A stretch of 64,000 nt of DNA from Calditrichota bacterium. Lineage in GTDB: Bacteria; Calditrichota; Calditrichia; Calditrichales; Calditrichaceae. The position numbers and the translations under genes are program-made. The stretch's first letter is position 1. The number at the start of each line of letters is the position of its first letter. The notes beneath the pieces were generated by a model. The model was given only the letters and a program-made list of their open reading frames with translations. It was not told the origin of the DNA and ran no database searches. The DNA lies in assembly GCA_003854985.1 (NCBI GenBank), contig RQOG01000046.1, positions 62,001 to 126,000 of the forward strand. Reading direction: 5' to 3'. This document shows positions 1 through 8,232 of this stretch, piece after piece.

Positions 1-45
1 AGGATGAAACCGCTGAGTAGAGTTGAATTTTTGACGGGTAAAACT

Positions 46-3000
46 ATGAGAAAAAAAATGAACATTTTAAAAAATAATAGGATTCTTTTTGTAATCATTT
101 CCGCCTTATTTAGTATAGGATTAATATCCTCTGTATATGCGCAGGAAAAGGAAAAATTCGCTTTTGGCGATACCCTTTTTAAGAGGATGACTATCGATGA
201 TCTGATTAATATCCGCGAATATTATGGCGACAGGGTTCATGATCTGCGTAAAGATGAGGACCGTACTTTCCAGAAAGGTATGGAACTCGGCGAAAGCTTT
301 TTAGGAGAACGCGGTGAAAATATAACAAACCGGGATAAACTGTATATCCGGATTGCGGAATATTATATCGATAAGGCCTATGCGGATTTCGAAGATTCGC
401 AGGTCGGTTACGAAGAACAATATAAAGAATATGAAAAGCAATATGAATTGTTTGAAAAAGGTCAACTGGAACAGGAGCCTGCCCAGCCGCAATTTCCCAA
501 AGTCGATTATACTAAACCGATCGAAATCTATGATCGCCTGATGAATGAATATCCTTCCAGTGATTATGCGGATGATGCACTTTACAGTAAAGCCTGGTTA
601 TTGGAAAGAATGGGACGGGGCGGTGAAGGCCGCAGGATTTATCAGGAAGTAATCGATAAATATCCGGACAGTCCTTTTGCTCCCGAAGCCTATATCCAGC
701 TTGCGGAGTATTTTTTTAATCCCCGTGAAGATAAAACGGATGAAGAAGAAAACGTTGTAGAATTGCAGAAGGCTATTCAATTATATAAAAAAGTGCTCAA
801 ATACAGGGATTCCAAACGCTATGATGAAGCTTTATATAAATTAGGATGGAGTTATTATAAACTTGCGGCCAGAGAACCTGAAAAGTATAATGATGCAATT
901 TCGTATTTTATGGCTGTAGCGGATGATATTGAAAGAGCAAAGGAATTGGATCCGCGCTCTCTTATCACAAATGTCAATGTGCGCGATGAAGCCATTGAAT
1001 ATGTGGGCATCAGTTTTACTGATGAATCTTATACTACCCGCGGCGTGGACAAAGCCCGTGAAATGCTGATGAATATCGGCGATCGTCCTTATGGGCCGGA
1101 AATCATGCAGGCCATAGGCCAGACCTATCAGAAAATTGACGAAAAAGATAAAGCGATATATGCGTTCGAAAATTTATTGGATATGTATCCGAGATACAGA
1201 AAAGCGCCGGCTATGCAAAAGGAAATTGTTGACGCGTTATACGCCCTGGGACGCGATAAAGAAGCTTATGATGCCAGAACAAAGTTATATCAGACTTATG
1301 GACCGAAATCAGAATGGTACAAGGATTTGGAAATATCGGATGAGAAAGATCGTTTGACCAATATCGAAGCGGCTTATAATATCAGCGAACAAGCGCTTCG
1401 GACAAATTTATTGATTGATCTGCAGGATGCTCAGGAAATGGACGCTGAAGGTACGGATGGCAAACCGAAATATGAGGATTTTGCCAAGTTATGCGAAATT
1501 TATCTGGATATATTCGCTGCGGACTCCAATGCATATAGTATTAACTGGAACTATGCCATTGCTCTTGACGGCCGCTTAGGACGTCTGGAACAGGCTTATG
1601 AGGAATACATCCGTGTAAGTAATGATTACCTGGAAACTACCTACCAGCAGAATGCGGCTTTAAACGCCGTATCCATTGCAGATTCGTTGGTTAAACTAAA
1701 ATACGGCCGGAAAGATACAACGGTAACTTTTGACTTTGCTGATCTGGCTAAGCTTAGCCCTGAATCATTAACGCCTGAAGAAACAAGACTCATCGAGGCT
1801 TATGACAATTATATCCGGTTATTCCCATCGGGACAGTATACGCCTAATTTTCTTGCTGCTGCAGGCGGAATCTATTATAATCATAAGAAATTTGCTGAAG
1901 CCAAAGTATACTATCAGACGCTTGTCAAAAGATTCCCGGGCGCCGAAGAAAAAAGTCTGGCTATGCAGTCGATTATGGATTCCTATTTTGCTTTAGGAAA
2001 ATTCCGGGATAGTGAAGTTATCGCCAAACGCATCATCGGCGACCCGAATATTTCTTCGGAACAAAAGGAATTTGCGTCAAAACGAATGGCCGCCGCCATA
2101 TTTAAAAATGCGGAATATTTACAGGAGCAGGGCGATTATTTTGCGGCAGCCAATGAATTTGTCCGTGTTTATACCGAAGCGCCTGATAATCAGCAATATG
2201 TTGAACCGGCATTGTATAACGGTGGTCTTAATTTTGAAAAAGCCAAAGACTGGATCAGGGCAATTGAAACTTTTAATATAATTGCCACAAATTTCCCTAA
2301 AAGTAAGTATGCCGTTAATTCGCTTGAAAGAATGGCGGATGATTATATCGAGCTAAAACAATATGGCGATGCCGCCGCAACCTACGAACGCGTGTTTACG
2401 AATTACCGCGAACATCAGAATGCGGAAGCTTCTTTGTATAATGCCAGTTTCTATTATAAGAAAGGCAAAGAATGGCAAAATGCCATCAACGCTAACAATA
2501 CCTATATAGCCACCTATCCGGATCAGGCTTTTGCCGTTGATCTTTTCTTCGACAATGCTGATCTTTACTTAAAATTAGATAATGTAACGGAAGCTAACCG
2601 GATTTATGATGAATTTTCCAGACGATACCCGGATGACCCGCGAACGGTCACCGCTTTCTATGAACGCGGCAGGTATTATATGGAAAACGGCATGAATGAT
2701 CTGGCAAAAGAAGAGTTTAATAAAGCTATCGCAAGAAGCGAACAGTTTAGACGTGAAGGAAAAGACCCCAATGCTTTTATCGCCGGCGAAGCCGTGAACT
2801 CATTGGGCGAAATCCTGCATAAAGAGTTTTTAGCAATCGAATTGAAACAACCGCAGAGTAATGTTGATTATCAGTTGGATAAAATGCGGTCATTGTTAAA
2901 AGAATTGAATGATACCTATAAAAAAGTGTTGAGCTTTGGTTCGCCAAGAAGTTTTGAAGCAACTTATAATGTCGCCAGAAGTTATGAAGAATTTGCAGAC

Positions 3001-4869
3001 GTTTTTATAACTCAGGAAATCGATCCCAATCTGCCCGAAGATAAAGAATTTGTTGAACAAAAAAGAGTAAACGACCAGGCTGCCGCCCTATATGATAATG
3101 CTGTGGAGCAGTATAAAGAAGTTGTAACCAATATTCCGGTTATCGCTGAAAGATTAGGCGTGGATATGTGGGCTGAGAAAGACACTGCGGCTATTTCGGA
3201 ACCGATTGCTGAGGCAGATACCACTGTGGAACTTTCCGGAATACGCAGAGCCGCGGAAGAAGATTCCACGCGGCAATTAGCCCGGTTATGGCATCAGAGA
3301 GCTCAGGATAAAATATCCAGCTTATTATATACCAAGGCCAGTCTTACCCAGGAAAATGTATACCAGGCAGTTAATATAAAAGCGCCGGGGCAAAATCCGA
3401 TCTATGACATTACTTATAAATTGGCTGTTATTCAGAAGGTGGCAACGCCTGCTATTCAGCAGTCTATAGAAGCGCATATCAGAAATATTAATGAAGCAGA
3501 GCAGATGAATTTATCCAATAAATATGTTGAGGAATCAAAAAGACAAATATTGCTGACCTCCAATATTTTGGGACAGGAGCTGGAACATCTGATTGATGAT
3601 ATCTTCAGAGAATATAATAACACCAAAGACGAAATTAAGGTCATGGTCGGAAGAGAATTCGAAGCGGTGAATGCTCAGGGACTGGATTATTATGGGCTGG
3701 ATAATAATGCTTCACAGTTAATTGATTTTTCAAAAATTATCTCGCTGGAAATTATAAATTCTTATATAAATACGCTTCAACTGGCGCAGGATAATAATAT
3801 TAAAAATGACCTGATTAAAAATACCGAGGAGAGGATGCTTCGGTTTACAATGGAAACAACGGATAAAATGGAGACGCTCGGAACAGAAGCAAAGAAACTG
3901 AGCGAAGGCTATAGAACGAAATTTGATTCAACCGAAAATTATAACTATGATGATGCATCCAATTTTTTTGATAACTATTATTATAATTTTAACGACTATT
4001 CAAAGGAATTGATGGAAACGGCTTATCAGGCTAAGGAAACTTACGGCATTAAGAATTTGTGGGCCAGCAAACTTATGCTTAAACTGATCAATATTGATCC
4101 GTTGCTGTATTCAGGCGGTGTGGATAAAGATTCGGTATTTATTTATTCCGATCAAAGCTGGAAATCTTCTATTAAATATTATCCTGAGGTCTGGCCTAAA
4201 AATGATTTTGACGATTCAAACTGGTCAAATGCGATTATTGTGGAAAATTACTCGAACCAGTTTTATGGTTTAAATGTTAATCCGAAAGCAATATGGGTGC
4301 CCATGGCTTCTGCCGCTCCGGCTCCTATTGATTCTTTTGGAACAGGCGCAGCAATGACTGAAGAGCCCGCCTATGCAGTTACGGATACCATGATGGCGGC
4401 AGATTCTTTGGGAGGTCCGGTTGCTTCCCAATTGGTGACAACGGTTGAAGCGGGAGGACTTGATACCTTAGCTTTCTTTAGAAAATCTTTCGCTTTAAGC
4501 GGAACGCCTGTAGCCGGGGCAATATATGTAACCGCAGACGACGATTTCAGAATATATCTTAACGGTGAATATATGATTGATGATGAGTCAAACAGTTACA
4601 ATGTAGTTGACACTCTGGATTTTTATACCATTGAAGCCTATTTACTGCCTGAAAAACAGAATGTAATCGCTATCGATGTGGAAGATAAAGACCTTACCAG
4701 AGGGGGGCTAAAAATCTACGGCTATGTTGAATTAATACCATCTGATATCACGGCAGCAGCCGAAGAAAAAGCTAAAGTGCAGAAAGTATTTGTCGATCCT
4801 GTAGTACTTAAAAAGGTGAATACTTTAAACAAAAACCGGATATCTCTGAATCCGGAAAATAGGGAATAA
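46..4869 (+). CDS. very large exported TPR-repeat protein of a trans-envelope motor operon
   Basis: An exported protein of about 1,600 residues built mainly from TPR-like helical repeats (many pairs of Tyr/Ala-rich helices such as YDRLMNEYPSSDYADDALY), over roughly residues 150-1000. A long helical region follows. The last ~230 residues look like a beta-sandwich of the galactose-binding type (DDSNWS, then FRKSF, DDDFRIYLNG and a late NVIAIDVED). A hydrophobic stretch ending at VYA-QEK is a signal peptide, so mature protein is periplasmic or outer-membrane associated. The ATG at 46 or 58 fits the signal peptide better than the in-frame ATG at 4. It heads a tight operon with ExbB/ExbD/TonB-like genes, so it is probably the periplasmic or outer-membrane partner of that motor. 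Exact function unknown. Confidence 0.8.
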   Translation: MRKKMNILKNNRILFVIISALFSIGLISSVYAQEKEKFAFGDTLFKRMTIDDLINIREYYGDRVHDLRKDEDRTFQKGMELGESFLGERGENITNRDKLYIRIAEYYIDKAYADFEDSQVGYEEQYKEYEKQYELFEKGQLEQEPAQPQFPKVDYTKPIEIYDRLMNEYPSSDYADDALYSKAWLLERMGRGGEGRRIYQEVIDKYPDSPFAPEAYIQLAEYFFNPREDKTDEEENVVELQKAIQLYKKVLKYRDSKRYDEALYKLGWSYYKLAAREPEKYNDAISYFMAVADDIERAKELDPRSLITNVNVRDEAIEYVGISFTDESYTTRGVDKAREMLMNIGDRPYGPEIMQAIGQTYQKIDEKDKAIYAFENLLDMYPRYRKAPAMQKEIVDALYALGRDKEAYDARTKLYQTYGPKSEWYKDLEISDEKDRLTNIEAAYNISEQALRTNLLIDLQDAQEMDAEGTDGKPKYEDFAKLCEIYLDIFAADSNAYSINWNYAIALDGRLGRLEQAYEEYIRVSNDYLETTYQQNAALNAVSIADSLVKLKYGRKDTTVTFDFADLAKLSPESLTPEETRLIEAYDNYIRLFPSGQYTPNFLAAAGGIYYNHKKFAEAKVYYQTLVKRFPGAEEKSLAMQSIMDSYFALGKFRDSEVIAKRIIGDPNISSEQKEFASKRMAAAIFKNAEYLQEQGDYFAAANEFVRVYTEAPDNQQYVEPALYNGGLNFEKAKDWIRAIETFNIIATNFPKSKYAVNSLERMADDYIELKQYGDAAATYERVFTNYREHQNAEASLYNASFYYKKGKEWQNAINANNTYIATYPDQAFAVDLFFDNADLYLKLDNVTEANRIYDEFSRRYPDDPRTVTAFYERGRYYMENGMNDLAKEEFNKAIARSEQFRREGKDPNAFIAGEAVNSLGEILHKEFLAIELKQPQSNVDYQLDKMRSLLKELNDTYKKVLSFGSPRSFEATYNVARSYEEFADVFITQEIDPNLPEDKEFVEQKRVNDQAAALYDNAVEQYKEVVTNIPVIAERLGVDMWAEKDTAAISEPIAEADTTVELSGIRRAAEEDSTRQLARLWHQRAQDKISSLLYTKASLTQENVYQAVNIKAPGQNPIYDITYKLAVIQKVATPAIQQSIEAHIRNINEAEQMNLSNKYVEESKRQILLTSNILGQELEHLIDDIFREYNNTKDEIKVMVGREFEAVNAQGLDYYGLDNNASQLIDFSKIISLEIINSYINTLQLAQDNNIKNDLIKNTEERMLRFTMETTDKMETLGTEAKKLSEGYRTKFDSTENYNYDDASNFFDNYYYNFNDYSKELMETAYQAKETYGIKNLWASKLMLKLINIDPLLYSGGVDKDSVFIYSDQSWKSSIKYYPEVWPKNDFDDSNWSNAIIVENYSNQFYGLNVNPKAIWVPMASAAPAPIDSFGTGAAMTEEPAYAVTDTMMAADSLGGPVASQLVTTVEAGGLDTLAFFRKSFALSGTPVAGAIYVTADDDFRIYLNGEYMIDDESNSYNVVDTLDFYTIEAYLLPEKQNVIAIDVEDKDLTRGGLKIYGYVELIPSDITAAAEEKAKVQKVFVDPVVLKKVNTLNKNRISLNPENRE

Positions 4870-4874
4870 ATCCA

Positions 4875-5201
4875 ATGAAAAAAACTATTATAACAGCTTA
4901 TACAATTGCGGTTCTTTTCCTGTTGAGCGGGTTTGTTTTCGGACAGGATACGCAAACGGGCGGAACATCAGGAACAGATGATGTTGTTGAACTGGATGTC
5001 ACTGAAATTAAAATTAAAATAGAAACACCACAGGTACGTTTATTCAGCGACAGGATCAAACCGGAATTTGACGATGTCCATTTACAAAAATCCTTCATGA
5101 AGGAAATTACTGGCGAAGGAGAACGATTCGTTTTCGAAAGTATTTCTAATAAAGAAGGAATTCGAATCGATATAGATAAAATGGTAAACAAAGTGCGATA
5201 A
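4875..5201 (+). CDS. small exported protein of unknown function in the motor operon
   Basis: A 108-residue protein with a clear N-terminal signal peptide (hydrophobic core then VFGQD). The mature part is acidic, about 85 residues, without recognisable domain, cysteines or membrane segment. It begins 5 bases after the stop of the giant TPR gene and is followed 28 bases later by the ExbB-like gene, so it is co-transcribed with the motor. I do not recognise the family. Its position suggests a periplasmic accessory or linker for the TPR protein or the ExbD domains, which is inference from context only. Confidence 0.7.
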   Translation: MKKTIITAYTIAVLFLLSGFVFGQDTQTGGTSGTDDVVELDVTEIKIKIETPQVRLFSDRIKPEFDDVHLQKSFMKEITGEGERFVFESISNKEGIRIDIDKMVNKVR

Positions 5202-5229
5202 ACAAATTATTTAATGGAGGGCATTATTT

Positions 5230-5886
5230 ATGTTTTTATCTGAATTTGGAAAAGCATTCCAACCGGGAACCGAAGGAGCATTTTTTATGTATTTTATTGC
5301 TTTGTTCGGGGCAATAGCTCTGGCTGTCGCAGCAGAACGGATTTATTATATTGTTGTGAGGTCAAATGTTAATGCCGACAAATTTATGGCGGAAATACGT
5401 AAACTTGTTGCCGGTGGAAACATGGATCGCGCCATTGAGTTATGTGAAAAAGGTAAGCAAAAAGCATTGCCTTTTGTTGTTTTGCGTGGTCTCAAAAGAG
5501 CCAATGAAAGCGAAGAACTCGATTTCCGCGCTATTCAGAATGCAGTAGACGAAGGAACGCTGGAAGTAATACCAAAATTAAAGGAAAGAACCAATTATCT
5601 TTCCATGCTTGCCAATGTTGCCACATTAACAGGTCTTATGGGAACGATTTACGGTCTTATTCTTTCGTTCCAGGCAGTAGGTAGCGATACCGTATCGGAA
5701 GCGGATAAAAGCAGGCTTTTGGCGCAAGGTATTTCGGCGGCTATGAATACAACGATTTTCGGATTGGCCGTTGCTATTCCAACATTGGTGATCTATACTT
5801 ACGTTGTCAACAGGACAAGTAAGATTATCGATGAATTGGATGAACACCTGGTAAAATTAATTAACCTGATCACGGGAAACCGTTAA
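5230..5886 (+). CDS. MotA/TolQ/ExbB family proton-channel subunit
   Basis: A 218-residue inner-membrane protein with the ExbB/TolQ layout: one membrane helix near residues 15-38, a cytoplasmic helical domain, then two C-terminal helices. The family signature TLTGLMGTIYGLILSF lies near residues 135-150 and the final helix carries AAMNTTIFGLAVAIPT. ExbB pentamers surround ExbD dimers and convert proton flow into movement. An excellent ribosome site (GGAGGG) precedes the ATG. It sits between the TPR genes and two exbD-like genes. Length is normal for the family. Which load it drives (TonB-type transport, Tol-type envelope maintenance or Glt/Agl-type motility) cannot be told from this subunit. 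Confidence 0.93.
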   Translation: MFLSEFGKAFQPGTEGAFFMYFIALFGAIALAVAAERIYYIVVRSNVNADKFMAEIRKLVAGGNMDRAIELCEKGKQKALPFVVLRGLKRANESEELDFRAIQNAVDEGTLEVIPKLKERTNYLSMLANVATLTGLMGTIYGLILSFQAVGSDTVSEADKSRLLAQGISAAMNTTIFGLAVAIPTLVIYTYVVNRTSKIIDELDEHLVKLINLITGNR

Positions 5887-5914
5887 TATTTTGTTGACTG
5901 AGAGGTGATTTTTT

Positions 5915-6472
5915 ATGGCATTTAAACCGTCACAAAGGAGTCAATCAGAAGACATACAGATGGATCTTGATATCCGTCCGGTCATGAACCTGATGGTTGT
6001 GTTAATCCCTCTGTTAATTTCCTGTGCCGAATGGGTGAAAATAAGCGTTATCGAAATTAATGTACCGCCAAGCAAAGGACCATCAAGTGGCGGTGAAGAC
6101 GAAGATGCCCAACAGGATGAAATGAAAGAGCAGGAAAAGCGGCTTGGTTTAAAAATTGCTGTTGTGCATGAAGGAATTACAATCGGTAAGGCCGCCACGC
6201 TTCTGGAAGGTGAGGAAGGAGAAGGCCCCACTATTACCAGGAAGGAAGATGGGAAATATGACTATGAAAAACTTCGTGAAAAACTGATTGAGATTAAAAA
6301 ATTAATAGCTGGCAAAGGCTTTAAAGATGAAGACCGCGCTGTGCTTACGGCCTCCGCAGATATTGAATATCAGGTTATCATTGACATTATGGATAATATC
6401 CAGACTTATGAAAACGATAAGAAAGAAATTGTGCCGTTATTTCCGCAAGTAAATTTTGGAAGTATTTTATAA
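5915..6472 (+). CDS. ExbD/TolR-like protein, first copy, with Asn in place of the usual TM Asp
   Basis: A 185-residue ExbD/TolR-type protein: short cytoplasmic N-terminus, one membrane helix at about residues 20-42 and a periplasmic domain with an acidic, Gly/Ser-rich insertion (residues 52-75). The pre-helix motif DIRPV is typical. The position normally held by the proton-carrying Asp (pattern P-x-x-D in ExbD and TolR) is Asn25 here (PVMNLMVVL). It is 28 bases downstream of the ExbB gene with ribosome site GAGAGGTG. Because the next gene is a second ExbD that keeps the Asp, this copy may be a structural partner in a heterodimeric stator core. Family assignment is firm; the consequence of Asn25 is inference. 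Confidence 0.88.
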   Translation: MAFKPSQRSQSEDIQMDLDIRPVMNLMVVLIPLLISCAEWVKISVIEINVPPSKGPSSGGEDEDAQQDEMKEQEKRLGLKIAVVHEGITIGKAATLLEGEEGEGPTITRKEDGKYDYEKLREKLIEIKKLIAGKGFKDEDRAVLTASADIEYQVIIDIMDNIQTYENDKKEIVPLFPQVNFGSIL

Positions 6473-6498
6473 TTAATAACATGGAGAATTAAGTCTAC

Positions 6499-6987
6499 AT
6501 GGCTTTCAGACCATCAAAATCGAAAAAAAATCTGCAGAAAGAACAGGGTGAGTTGAATATGAAGTCGATGATGGATATGATGACCATCATTCTGCTGTTC
6601 TTATTAAAGTCCTTTTCAACTGAAGGCGCTTTGGTAACACCTTCGGAAGAATTAAGGCTGCCTGTTTCAATGCAGATTGAAAAACCGAAAAAAGAGATAA
6701 ATGTTTCTGTTTCCAAATCTATGATTCTGGTTAATGATCAGGTTGTAGTACCTTCGGTTAGTGACATCCCAAAGGACATGATGCTTATTACTCCGCTGGC
6801 AAGTAAACTAGCGGAATTTGCTAATCAGGAAAGGCAACTTGAAATAGATGTTGGTAAGGAATTCACGCATCAGATAAATATCCAGGGTGATGAAGCGATT
6901 CCATTTGAAATACTATTTAAAGTAATGTTTACATGTAGTAAAACAGATTTTTATAAAATGAGATTGGTGACAATCAGTAAAGGTTAA
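6499..6987 (+). CDS. ExbD/TolR-like protein, second copy, TM Asp retained
   Basis: A 162-residue ExbD/TolR-like protein. It opens with MAFRPSKS, very like the MAFKPSQR of the preceding gene, which supports duplication. One membrane helix (about residues 22-40) includes Asp26 in the context KSMMDMMTIILL, the expected site of the proton-carrying aspartate. The rest is a periplasmic domain ending in a strand-rich segment (FEILFKVMFTCSKTDFYKMR) typical of ExbD. It is 26 bases after the first copy. With the ExbB-like subunit it should form the proton-driven core, this copy probably providing the protonation site. Confidence 0.88.
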   Translation: MAFRPSKSKKNLQKEQGELNMKSMMDMMTIILLFLLKSFSTEGALVTPSEELRLPVSMQIEKPKKEINVSVSKSMILVNDQVVVPSVSDIPKDMMLITPLASKLAEFANQERQLEIDVGKEFTHQINIQGDEAIPFEILFKVMFTCSKTDFYKMRLVTISKG

Positions 6988-7053
6988 TTGAAATTGGTAA
7001 AAATTTTATAATATTTACCATAACATAGGCAACCTTAAAGGAAGAGTAAAAAA

Positions 7054-8130
7054 ATGCCAAATGCACAAAAAGATAAAAGACCCGCTGGCCCGGGAGGATA
7101 CCGGATAGTTGCCTTCCCAAAAGAATTTGAGAAAAATATTTGGGAAGATATTGATCGCCGCTTTTATGCTTTCCTTCTTTCATCTCTGGTGATTATTTAC
7201 GGTATTGTGATTTACCTGGGAAGCATGGAATATTCTCAGGAAGCTGTTGACGAACAGATCAAAAAGCGATACCTGCAAAAATTCTATGAAGCCGAATTTG
7301 TGGAAGAGGTTACACCGACGGAAGAAGAAGGCGAAGGCGGTATTGGAGAAGACGAAGAAAAGCCAAAAGTGGACGAGCGCGCTCAACGGGATGAAGGAAG
7401 ACGCGCCGAAGCCACCGGTCCTTCCGCTGCGGAAAGAAGAGCACAACGGCGTGCGGCGGCCGCAGCCAGAGGTGCTGCGCGTGCGGCGATGGCGCAAGCT
7501 GTGGCCGGAACAGGCGTATTGGCTGAATTATCTGCCGGTGGAGGTGGTGGTACAGGCGATGCGGTTTATGATGTGCTCGGCGAAACCGGTGGTGGCGGTA
7601 TAGGCGATCTGGATGCTGTACTTTCCGGTGTAGGAGGTCTGCAAACCGCGTCTTCTTCGGCCAGGAGATCTCAATTAGGCGCCCGTTCAACCGGTGGTGG
7701 TGCAGGAGGCCCGGTTGGAATAGATAATCTGATTGATGGTGGTGTAGGCGCCAGTGGCTCTGTTTCTATAAAAAGACGAGGTGGTTTTTCTCTGAAAATG
7801 GAACAGGGAAGCGTTTCGGGAAAAGGCAGCAGATCCACGGCCCGATCGGCAGATGCTATCAGTCAGGTTGTTAATAAACATGCCGATGCTGTGGAAAATT
7901 GTTATAAAAAAGAAGCGCGTATCAATCCGAATTTAAAAGGAAGTATCCAGATTCAGTTTACTATAGATCCGGATGGTAAAGTATCCCAGGTAAGGATCAC
8001 AGACTCGACCTTAAGAAACAGAAATGTTGAAAATTGTATTACAAAAACTGTAAACAGGTGGCGTTTCCAAAGAATCGATAAAAAAGAAGGCGACGCAACC
8101 TTCAGACAAAAGTTTATCTTCACAAGTTAA
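7054..8130 (+). CDS. TonB-like protein with AgmX/PglI-type C-terminal domain
   Basis: A 358-residue single-pass protein: a cytoplasmic N-terminus of about 38 residues, a membrane helix (FYAFLLSSLVIIYGIVIYL), a charged Glu-rich then Ala/Arg-rich and Gly-rich linker (about residues 85-240), and a C-terminal domain of ~100 residues with two cysteines in matching VENC contexts and the late RWRFQ motif. This is the AgmX/PglI C-terminal domain, related to TonB and found in Myxococcus gliding/Glt proteins. It should carry force from the ExbB/ExbD core across the periplasm. The linker DNA is clearly more GC-rich than its surroundings because of Ala/Gly/Arg codons. It is the last gene of the operon, followed by a terminator. 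Confidence 0.85.
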   Translation: MPNAQKDKRPAGPGGYRIVAFPKEFEKNIWEDIDRRFYAFLLSSLVIIYGIVIYLGSMEYSQEAVDEQIKKRYLQKFYEAEFVEEVTPTEEEGEGGIGEDEEKPKVDERAQRDEGRRAEATGPSAAERRAQRRAAAAARGAARAAMAQAVAGTGVLAELSAGGGGGTGDAVYDVLGETGGGGIGDLDAVLSGVGGLQTASSSARRSQLGARSTGGGAGGPVGIDNLIDGGVGASGSVSIKRRGGFSLKMEQGSVSGKGSRSTARSADAISQVVNKHADAVENCYKKEARINPNLKGSIQIQFTIDPDGKVSQVRITDSTLRNRNVENCITKTVNRWRFQRIDKKEGDATFRQKFIFTS

Positions 8131-8142
8131 TCGTGCCCTCAT

Positions 8143-8171
8143 AAAAGCCGCATATTTATGCGGCTTTTTTT
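8143..8171 (+). terminator. Rho-independent terminator after the envelope-motor operon
   Basis: A 7-bp perfect stem GCCGCAT/ATGCGGC (8147-8153 and 8158-8164) with a four-base loop, flanked by AAAA and followed by a run of T. It starts about 15 bases after the stop of the TonB-like gene and ends the motor operon before aspS. Confidence 0.9.
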
Positions 8172-8232
8172 ATTTGTATAATCTACAGAATTACTGTATT
8201 TTAAGCGCTATTTTTAAAGGAGTGCTGTTATT

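Noticed and set aside
7180-7690. Minus-strand ORFs of 105 and 126 codons opposite the TonB-like linker
   Set aside because: They mirror the GC-rich, Ala/Gly/Arg-coding linker; low-complexity proteins rich in His/Arg/Pro, no ribosome site, and the plus-strand gene is clearly real.
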